A DNA stretch of 64,000 nt. Source: Aphelenchoides besseyi (taxonomy: Eukaryota; Nematoda; Chromadorea; Rhabditida; Aphelenchoididae). Below the pieces are notes generated by a model. It was not told where the DNA came from, searched no databases, and saw only the letters and a program-made list of their open reading frames with translations. Positions 49,960 through 58,900 of the stretch are shown here, piece after piece. The translations under genes were made by a program, and so were the position numbers. The DNA is taken from NCBI GenBank assembly GCA_024699855.1, contig JAMPIQ010000004.1, forward strand, positions 95,735 through 159,734, written 5' to 3'. Numbering within the stretch: the stretch's first letter is position 1; each line of letters starts with the position of its first letter.

Positions 49960-50610
49960 CGAACTGAACGCCGCCATTCCGCTTTCCCACGACAACGAGT
50001 AGGTGGCCAAAATGATTCCAATCACATTGAAGATCGACGTGGCGCTCGGAGCAAACTAAAAGCCAAAAAGAAAAGCAATTTCAAAGACTTTGAACCTACA
50101 AACCCGAAAACCGAATGTACGACCATAGAAACAAGAAGCATCCAGGCTCTCGATTCCCTTCAGCATCCCACGATACAACGAGTAGTCGCAGTCAAGCGAC
50201 GGGAACAACGAGTTCTCGTCCAATGTTTCGGTCCAAAGCACGACCGAAATCCATTTCCCGGTGTGTGTTCGTCGTAATCGCATTTTCGTGCAGCCTCTTG
50301 CATCTTCAGCATCAAGTCTGAAATCAGCGATCTTTCAAATGAACGATGTCAACAGCTGTTACCGTTGATCATTTCACTGCAACATTCGGCGATTCGCCGA
50401 TAGCACATGGATTTGGTTCGATTCGCGTGGAAGTAGACGTGATTCTCGTCGGCCAGCTAAACCCTATGAAGTCATTTCGAACACGAGGAAATCAGATCAC
50501 CAGTTTGAGCAAACGGAAAACTCCATCACGCTCCACGAGAATTCGCGGTCCGACTTCAACTTTGCGCGAACGACCGTTGGAATGGCGTTGCGATGAGTTT
50601 CCGTTTGCAT
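49960..50610 (-). pseudogene. Hormone-sensitive lipase pseudogene C1 (5' fragment)
   Basis: Matches copy A at 541-1464 in the same order. It keeps the exon with MQTETHRN, the exon with the start of the N-terminal domain, the [10 protein letters not shown] exon, and about 80 bases of the next, where it stops abruptly at 49960. It is broken in two ways: one G missing near 50570 (TTTGCGCGAACG against TTTGCGCGGAACG) shifts the frame of exon 1, and the segment equal to 832-1083 of copy A, which includes exon 1037-875, is deleted. Not functional. Confidence 0.88.
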
Positions 50611-50846
50611 CGAGTCGGCTGGAACACACAAACGTATGATAAACCAGCGGATGCTCATGACGCCCCATTTCATTTCGTTTCAACGGCTCCGAATATCGAA
50701 TAACAATCAGCAAGCATCTGTTTATTGGTATAAAATCTTAATAAAAAGTTCGCGTCAGCTGAAAACAATCACTAACGAGAATGAGATAAATAGCACGTGG
50801 GTCGATTGAACTTGCGGCGAACAACAATGCGACATTCGGTGAAGGT

Positions 50847-51372
50847 TTAAGCGCCGATCTCTTTCGGCCCGCTCATATGACGAAAGATCGCTTTCAAAAC
50901 GCGAATTCCTAAGTTGTGCGTGACCTGCAAATCATGAATGAAAGTTCAACTGAAGTTCGATTACCATGTTGAAATCCCGAAATTTATCTAGCAAACTTTT
51001 CGGCAGCTCGCTGTTCATGTCTTCCTTGTCGTTGTTGGATTGTAACGAACGTTCCACCTTGTCGACGACTTGGAACATTAGTTGGTTAGCAACTTTGTTC
51101 AATACGTCCTGAATTGCAGACAGTTCATCGGGTCGAGATCGACATTCGTCCATTCTGCGGAACAATTCAGAAGACATGGGAAGAGTGCGTTGATAGGAGC
51201 GGTCGAATTCGTTTTGAAATTCATTGAGCGGAAGTATTTCAACAATGAACAAGTTGAAAACGTCGGCATATCGCATGCCTTCGACTAAACATGAAATTTC
51301 ATTACGAACTCGACTGCCAAACTAACTTTCAGGAAGACCTGCGAAGCCGGTGTCTCGGACGTTGCTGTTCAT
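50847..51372 (-). CDS. AP-2-derived short protein, copy C (dimerisation domain only)
   Basis: Exons 51372-51327, 51284-50965 and 50924-50847 join in phase, giving about 147 residues. It begins with the first seven codons of AP-2 copy A (MNSNVRD), then TGFAGLPE, and splices straight to the helix-span-helix exon (EGMRYADVFNLFIVEILPLN ... ECRSRPDELSAIQDVLNKVA ... LPKSLLDKFRDFNM), ending VTHNLGIRVLKAIFRHMSG with PKEIGA. The activation region and basic DNA-binding exons of copy A are absent. No stop or frameshift interrupts it. From AP-2 biochemistry, such a protein could dimerise but not bind DNA; that is inference, and expression is unknown. Confidence 0.6.
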
Positions 51373-52783
51373 TTTGGTGGCGTTTGGAATGAAACAGATG
51401 GACTGCAAATAAAAAGTTCACGATATAACACGTAAGTCGGAGTTTTCGCGCCAACACGATTTTGGCACTACAAACGTAAACGTCTCTGAGCCAACTCCAG
51501 AGAATAATCACCGACTGATCGATTTGTTCTGATTGGCTTTGTTCGTTCAATACCCCAACCATTTCACCACACCCTTATTTGTTTTTGAAGCCTTCAAATT
51601 TGGCTGTAAAACCCCACGCAGACCAATTAGAGATTGGATAACAACGTCAATCAGTTCAAGTACAGATCAATTTTGGCGGATGCAGGCTTGACCCGCGGGT
51701 ACCTCTCATTCGTTTCCGCAGATCGGTCATTGACCTGACGGTTCGAATTCAAACCGAAAATGTCGATGTTCGAATTAAGCACTAAGATTGAATATCAGAA
51801 CGTGCGATGAGCAGCCACCTTCTATTACGTTAGATCGTAAACTCAGTAGGGTTTGTTTATGAGAGAGTACGAAAGACAATGATTAAAGCGAAACCGCATA
51901 TTGAAGGCAATCAACTTAATGACAAGCCTGCGAACTCCCATAATTTCATAAATGCAAGATGCGCAGTGAACATCGAAGATAAGAACACACTTATTTTTCA
52001 GTTGTTACCGGACCGATTTCCTACGCTTTTTGCGTTTTGTCCGGAATTAATAACTTCCCCACAATCCCCGCGCATCAAGAAAAAATCACGCCAACGAGCA
52101 CAATTTGTAGCTGCTGGAACGGCTTCATGACGACCAAAACCGAAACGTCCACGAAAACGTCGCTGAACAGTCACCTGACTTTACGTTTTCACAAATCCAA
52201 GAGCACGAAACGCTGTCAGTTCCGCTGTCCAACCCTTTTGACGACAAATTGGCATGAGTGGGTGTTAGTCGTCTCAACGACCAAAGGGCGTGTTGAAGAC
52301 AGTAACCGATTGAGGGAGGAGGAAGAGCGCCGACAACAAGGTCATTGGCCCAGACTCCTACTTTCGAAAGAACAAAGGGCGCTGATTACGCAAATCAGCG
52401 AGTCGTTTAAATTTTGCCCTTACGACTTGTGATGCGACAATTGGTAGCGCCCATTGAAAGGCGCGCAAAAACAACAGCTTTCGCTAATCACCCACACCAA
52501 ACGCCGTCGGTGTTCGGTGGTTTCAAGATTTGAATTTTTGCTTGCCAGTCGAAAACAATGATTGCCGCGAAACATTGCTAACTGCCGTCTATTTTTGAAC
52601 GTCAATCTGAAAAAGGGGCTTTTCATCGCCGACAATCGCAACCCAAGAATTCGATTCTGTTGCTCTGAAACGCCAGAGGCTCAGTTCTTCTCTTCGATTA
52701 ACAAAGCGGTTGAAGTTGTGAATTTGATTTCTTTTACAATTCGCTGTGGTTTCGTTCGAAAAGTTTATTCATAGACAAAAAAA
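51351..52783. repeat. Block X, copy 2
   Basis: Near-identical to 3185-4614, same strand, starting within the first codons of the AP-2 copy on each side and ending in the same A-rich run. Differences are scattered single bases plus small indels (an extra T in AATTTTGGCGG, an extra AC in AACACACTT). No gene recognised. Confidence 0.88.
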
Positions 52784-52809
52784 ACGAAGAACATGGTTGT
52801 TAACAAGAT

Positions 52810-52870
52810 CAGTAGCTTTCATCAGGATCGTCGTGTTCGGCCGAAGAAGTTGAAGGCAGTTCGGGGTCGA
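52810..52870 (-). pseudogene. AP-2 copy B C-terminal remnant, second copy
   Basis: Corresponds to 4625-4685: the last codons of the AP-2 copy B frame (PSTSSAEHD region) on the minus strand. The match ends at GGGGTCGA, where lipase pseudogene D begins, so this is a breakpoint junction. Confidence 0.7.
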
Positions 52871-54696
52871 CCCGCAATCTTCATGAACCCTTCGTTCGTT
52901 GAAACCGGCGATTCGAACGCCGGCATTTCGAAGTTTCTTTGCAAACGTGATCGTATCGTCCAACAATGGATCCAGATGGCACGACTAAACTCGAAAATTG
53001 TACGTTCAAAATCGTTCGCTTACAATGAAACGACAAGTCGGAAGTTCGCGGAGCAACTCGTCGGGAGTGTACATGGGCGAAATCGAACAGTCTCGTGGCA
53101 GATTCAATCCGAGCAGCTCGCTAAGCGAAGTTTCAACTTTCTCTGCTTCCTAAAATCACTATCTTTACTACGTCGAATACTCGACTAAACCACCTTCTGT
53201 GCAGCACGAGCAGCTTCGTGGAAGTCGGCAGTTGCAGCACGAGTCAATTTCGGAGTACTGCAGGTGCGAGTTCGTGGACCGCAAATGCGTACCGGAGTCG
53301 TGCAGTGAAATAGTCGCCGTCATGCATTCACTACGTCGACATATTCCAACAACGACTTGTGTCCTCGTTGACTGATCAAACTGTTGCTTGTGATTTCCGA
53401 TCTAGTTCCATTCGGACAACAGTCTGTGTACGCAGCAGCACAACGAATAACAATTCCCATGTGAAGAAGCGGGTCTGTGAAACTGAGCACCCGTGATGGC
53501 GAAGGAAGATACTATAAATGGCAACTTCAAAAGATCATAAAGAAAGCAAAGTACTTGGAATCAAACCGTCCGGCATTCTCGCGGCTTTCAATTGAGCCAA
53601 ACGAAGGGCAACCGAAACGATCAGATTACCACCGGCCGAATCTCCGACCATCAAAAGTTTTTTGCCGTCCCATCCAAACTTCTCAGGATTCTTCAGAATC
53701 CAGGCATAAGCGTAGAGCACGTCTTCGGTGGGAAGTGGAAATGGGAATTGAGGAGTTAGCGAGTAATCCACCGACACAATCGGGCAGTCCAGATACTTTG
53801 CGCACAACCGTAAATATGTTTCGTGCGATTTTGACGATGTTGCTACATAACCTAAAAGAAGGAACTCGCGTTTTTATATGTTTACCGCTTTTCCAACCTC
53901 CACCGTGACAATGAAGTAATAGATTGGAGGAAAGTGGCTTCGTTGATTTTTTGGACGACTAAACATCTCAACGATCAGAAGCATTCAATCCACGTGACCT
54001 ACCAATCCTTCACGACTTGTTGCCGACAGGATGCGCACTTGTATCGGAGCTGATGGTCCATGAGCACCCGGTTCAGGAATTTCAATTGACCGCCCATCTC
54101 TTCCATCCAATCGGATCGGACCGTCCATCGGAATCAGAACGACTTTGTTGATCTCCATCGTTGGACAAAACAGTTTCGGCGGCGGATTTCGGATAGGTTC
54201 CAAAAGTCGCGGCAAAACTCCAGATCGGCTTCTCGAGTCACTTTGATGATTCGTCGAGCACGCTCTTTAGGATTCAGAAAGTAGCGGCCGGAATGGAGCA
54301 GCGAACTGAACGCCGCTGTTCCACTTTCCCACGAAAACGAGTAGGTGGCCAAAATGATTCCAATCACATTAAAGATCGACGTGACGCTCGGAGCAAACTA
54401 AAAGCCAAAAAGAAAAGCAATTTCAAAGACTTTGAACCTACGAACCTGAAAACCGAATGTACGACCATAGAAACAAGAAGCATCCAGGCTCTCGATTCCC
54501 TTCAGCATCCCACGATACAACGAGTAGTCGCAGTCAAGCGACGGGAACAACGAGCTCTCGTCCAATGTTTCGGTCCAAAGCACGACCGAAATCCATTTCC
54601 CGGTGTGTGTTCGTCGTAGTCGCACTTTCGTGCAGCCTCTTGCATCTTCAGCATCAAGTCTGAAATCAGCGATCTTTCGAATGGACGATGTCAACA
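52871..54696 (-). pseudogene. Hormone-sensitive lipase pseudogene D
   Basis: Covers most of the gene on the minus strand. It runs from the exon with the TPGNGF region near 54690 through [10 protein letters not shown] and [10 protein letters not shown] to HCHGGG at about 53900 and VSVDYSLTPQFPFP. The nucleophile motif GDSAGGN lies near 53660, the TDCCPNGTRS region near 53390, and the acid-residue motif HLDPLLDDTITFAKKLRN near 52940. Defects: the same exon deletion as C1 (equal to 832-1083 of copy A), a missing G near 54185 (GGCGGATTTC against GGCGGGATTTC) that shifts the frame, no first exons, and truncation before the catalytic HGF. It shows what the rest of copy A should look like beyond the left edge. 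Confidence 0.9.
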
Positions 54697-55175
54697 CCTA
54701 ATCACTAATCAATTCGTGCATTCCCTTCAATCGGAAGTTGATGCAGTCGCTTTTGTTGTCCGAGCACATGCTTAAAACGGAGATGATGTCGGCAGAGACG
54801 CTGAAACGATTGGACTACAAATCCATGTTGTAAATCAATTCATACCTTTGCCGGAGTGTCGCCCATCTTCTCAAAAACTTGTTTCATCTGTGAGTAGTGC
54901 GGAAGCATGAACTTCAGCGGTTTCGGAACTGAAGTCATCGAAGTCGTTGATGCACGAATAAGACCGCGCATGCTCTCCAACAATGGAATGTAGAGATTCT
55001 AGTCGTTTTCCTGTAGACGAGCAATCAGTACCTCGAGATCCTCTTTCAACTTCTTGTCTTCATCGCTCTGAAAAACGATCATCAACGTTCGAGCTCGCAC
55101 TGGACAAACCAATTCGACGGGGTTTTCTTCCCGTTCTTCTCGCTTTCCAGTGGTTTGCGCGTGTTCACAAGACAT
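54697..55175 (-). pseudogene. PSMD2: 5' fragment of 26S proteasome subunit RPN1/PSMD2
   Basis: Start at 55175 (MSCEHAQTTGKREEREEN), intron, then [40 protein letters not shown] and [21 protein letters not shown] further exon has FSVSADIISVLSMCSDNKSD with FRLKGMHELISD. This is the RPN1 N-terminus. An in-frame TAG interrupts it near 55000 (QEND-stop-NLYIPL), and it ends at 54697 where lipase pseudogene D joins. The remaining roughly 800 residues are absent. It lies head to head with STOML2, about 195 bases between starts. Confidence 0.87.
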
Positions 55176-55370
55176 TTTAAGACCGTGATCAACTGAAAAA
55201 TTCAACGGTAAAAGTTGTTTCCAAAAGACGAATCCAAGTGAGCAAAACGATGCGAGAAAACGATGACTATTGGGGTTGAAGAGAAAGTTGACACTCGCAG
55301 TTTGTTTCCCTGCATTTCGCCGTTTCTTATTTTGCATCAGTCGTTTCGTTGTTTAGATTCCAGAAGTGCA

Positions 55371-56722
55371 ATGAACTCTTCGACTCTTTTGAGAACGTTA
55401 CGATCAACCCAACGGTAATCGTCTTTCAATTGCCTTCTACTTTTCACCGTTTCAGTTTGGCATTAGCGGCAAACCAAAATGCTACGAGATTCATTCATCG
55501 GAACACTTTCGTCAACTTTGTTCCACAACAAGAAGCTTGGGTAAGCGCGGGAACTGAGGACCGAGTGATGAACGCGGTTTGCAGGTCGTGGAACGAATGG
55601 GACGTTTCCATAAGATTCTAGATCCTGGCTTCAATCTCCTAATTCCGCTGGTCGATCGTATCAAATATGTCCAGAGCTTGAAGGTATGAAACGAAAAAAC
55701 AAAGCGAGTGATCAATCGCAAAATGTTCAGGAAATAGCGATTGAGATTCCACAACAGGGTGCGATCACCATTGACAACGTTCAACTGAGTCTCGACGGAG
55801 TTTTGTACTTGCGAGTTGTGGATCCCTACAAGGTAATAATGCTATTCGTGGCATTCGTTTACTCTCGAGATTTAGGCTTCTTACGGAGTGGATGGTTTGT
55901 GTTTTTACGCCCATTTCCTAAAGACTTGTGCTTTTCAAATCCCGAATACGCGGTCACTCAACTGGCGCAAACGACAATGAGAAGCGAAGTCGGAAAGATC
56001 AGTTTGGATACCGTGTTCAAAGAACGCGAGCAACTGAACGTCTCGATTGTCGGTGGGTTTCAACTTGTAGTTTATTGATTCGAAATGAAGTTTAGAAGCG
56101 CTGAACAAAGCAGCCGAACCGTGGGGTTTAACTTGTATGCGATACGAGATTCGAACAATGACGATGCCACAGCGCATACAGGAAGCCATGCAAATGCAAG
56201 TGGAAGCGGAACGAAAGAAAAGAGCGGCGATTTTGGAATCGGAAGGTAAACGTGATGCGGCAATTAACGTCGCCGAAGGTGAGAAACAGGCGCGAATTCT
56301 GGCTTCCGAAGCGTATCTTCGCGAACAAATCAATCAGGCCGAAGGTAAAGCCCAGGCGATCGTACTTGAAGCCGAAGCACGTCGTAAAGGTAAGACAAAC
56401 GCTTGTTGCCCAAACGAATGTTCAGGATTAACTCGTGTTGCTGAATCTTTGAATGCCAAAGGCGGAAGTGGGGCCGCTTCGTTGGCGGTTGCTGAACAAT
56501 ACGTGAAGGCGTTTGGTTGGTTGAATATTCGAATGAGACTCAATATCGTTTTAGGTCAATTGGCCAAGAAACACAAACACTTTGATTGTGCCCGCAAATG
56601 CAGCTGACGCGAATACGATGATTGCACAAGCGATGACCGTCTACAAAAAGCTCTCTGACCGTTCCACCAATTCGGCAGTCATCGAGTCCGCAACACCCAC
56701 TGATTTGCCTAACTTGTGGTAA
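55371..56722 (+). CDS. STOML2: Stomatin-like protein 2 (mitochondrial SPFH protein)
   Basis: Inner-membrane scaffold that organises cardiolipin domains and proteases. Exons start at 55371, 55456, 55585, 55731, 55876, 55924, 56096, 56426 and 56555. The first two give a presequence, MNSSTLLRTLRSTQRLALA. The core follows human STOML2: FVPQQEAWVVERMGRFHKIL, VLYLRVVDPYKASYGVD, PEYAVTQLAQTTMRSEVGK, and the coiled coil EAMQMQVEAERKKRAAILE, then ASLAVAEQYVKAFGQLAK. Two oddities: five extra residues (LCFSN) before PEYAV, and a one-base frame change near 56570. After GQLAK the conserved TNTLIVPANAADANTMIAQA lies in the next frame. The stop at 56722 is in that second frame. Confidence 0.88.
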
Positions 56723-56904
56723 GAATTTATTGGACCCAGCAACAAAAATCACTTTGTGATATGATTCAGATCCGACGAACTGGCGCTCAAATTCGAATAT
56801 GGAAAACACGTTGAAAGTCAGTGCTTCTCGAAATCGCATGCTCAAATTCCTATAAAACCTATTGATAGTAGAATGTCAATGAAGAAATTTTGACAAAAAG
56901 CTTT

Positions 56905-57738
56905 TTATTCGCCACCTTCAACTAGTACCTGATATCTGAAATAATCAGAAGCTTTTAGATTTGTGTTCAACATCTTACGAAATTTGCTCATCGCCATCAA
57001 GGTCCGCCTCTTCGATGATCCAAAAGTGGCTAGGATATTTATTTGTTATTGTTTGATTTCTTACCCGTTCGATTATAAACTCGACTTCTTCGTCGCTTAG
57101 TTCGTCTCTCGTCAAGCATCGAATCGTTTTGCTCAGGTCGTCGTGTCCGAGCTGATCGTCGTTGTCATAATCTGAAACCAGTGAGTATTATCGCAGGCTT
57201 TTGAATGCTCACCGTAGATCTTGAACGCGTACTTCAGTTTGAGGTGCAATGGAGCGGTTTCGCTGAAGACGCTGAACCTGAAAACAGAAGGGTTGGAGTT
57301 CATAAAAAAGTTAGGAAGTTCACATGTCCAAAAAATCATCAAAAGTCAAGTTTCCATAACCGTCTTCCGAGAACACGTCGCAAATCCGTCGACGAAATGG
57401 ATTTTCCTGAATGTGTACGATATGAAATACAAATGATTATAGTTTCTCTTACTTTCAATTCGGGCATCTTTTCTACTTCTTCGAATGTCAGTTTGATTAT
57501 TGACGTCCGACTGTCCTGCATATTCGTTCCCACTTTCGACGGATTGAGAGCGTAGAATCGTTTGTAAAGTCGAAGAATATCTTTCTTCGTGAAAAACGTA
57601 CAATCCTGGAAATCGATTTTGAGTTGAGCCCACTCATTTGCAACACCTACTTGGTACTCATCCAACTGTTGGGACGTGAAGACACCGCCTTTTGGAGAAC
57701 AAATTCAAGTCGGTCAACGTACTTCGACTGTTGCCCAT
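56905..57738 (-). CDS. CIB2: Calcium- and integrin-binding protein, CIB2-like
   Basis: EF-hand protein of the CIB family. Starts [18 protein letters not shown] over two exons (first donor GTACGT after CGAA at 57738), with a myristoylation-type MGNS. Then [47 protein letters not shown], and EF-hand regions [20 protein letters not shown] and [11 protein letters not shown]. The first part agrees closely with CIB2. The 3' end is poorly resolved: the intron near 57065-57030 does not keep frame with canonical sites, and the usual C-terminal segment after the last EF-hand is replaced by [10 protein letters not shown] and a stop at 56905. Either a junction is misread or the gene is damaged. Confidence 0.78.
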
Positions 57739-58900
57739 TTTCCGCCGATATCCGATCGTTCGTTCGAATTGACGGTGTATAACAAGAACAACGAAGGCAA
57801 GATGGAAATTTGACTTTTGGCAGCCGCCAACCCGACTTTATTGATAGTGGGGAGCCGTTTCGGCAGTTTTTCTTTTCGTTTACCAGGCCAAAGACATATT
57901 TTCGGTCGGTCGCTCTTCGTTTTGTCTTTTTGCTGCTGGTGGTGTTTAGTCATAGAGGGAGAAGAATAGCTACTGGTCATTTGACTGCTATCGAAAAGCA
58001 TATGGTCACAAACCCACGTGCTCCATCATAACATTGATTCATTAACTGTCAATACGATTTCAAATTAATTTACGACACTTTCTCACCAGAAAAACAGTCA
58101 GAAAAGTTAAGATCGTGTTTTCACTGTTTTAACAGCGGCGATCTCTTTCTCGGCAAAATGGTGTTAGAACACGATAACAACTGAGAGTTCATCAGAATAC
58201 TGTGTTTATGAGATTAGAAGTAAAAAGAACGGATGTTTCTACGTGAATTCGGTGTTTGAGCGCAATAGTTCGAATCGTTCCGCGGTACCCTTAAGTACAT
58301 TAACTGACGAAACAGTCTCGTCCTAAACGTTGCAGTCTTCAAATGGCAACGTTATTTCCAATAAGCAAAAGTGAGCTCTGCTTGCGAGTTCGCTATCTCT
58401 ATTGGTGCTTCTAACCTTGGTTGAAGGATTTAATGGCTTTGAAAGATGCTGTTATACACTGCATTGATTCGTCTATCGAAACATTCTTGCACTTCAAGTA
58501 GTCCTGATGAACTTGAACTTGATCTTTTTTATCTTTTTGTTCTCGTCAATCCTGTCTTAGCGAGCGTCCAGTATCGCTATACGGAAAGAGTGAATCACCG
58601 AATTATGTAAGGGTGCAGTTTTTCTTCAATACCCTTCTTCATAGTTCTCCTCAATTTTGCAACACCACTTCTATCCATACGAATAGGATTTTTCCGTTTT
58701 TAAAAAGAGTATTGACATCAGGGAGAAGTTCGTTTTTGAACAAAACTAACAGCGAAACGCTCAACGTATGTGTACTTCTGTTTACTTTCCCAGGTGTTTT
58801 AACTATTCACTAATGTCGCTTACGAGTTAATCAATCGGCTACTAGAATTTCTGAAGATTCGAAACACAAATTCTAACGATGTGATCTCGTTAATTGACGA
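57739..58900. other. Intergenic, no gene recognised
   Basis: About 1.2 kb between the divergent CIB and DOCK genes. No SH3-like coding sequence, which would be expected as the N-terminus of a DOCK-A/B protein, could be found on the plus strand. Short open frames only. Confidence 0.4.

Noticed and set aside
52793..53188. 131-codon plus-strand frame MVVNKISSFHQDRR
   Set aside because: It lies antisense to lipase pseudogene D, whose C-terminal acid motif (LDPLLDDTITF) is legible on the minus strand here.
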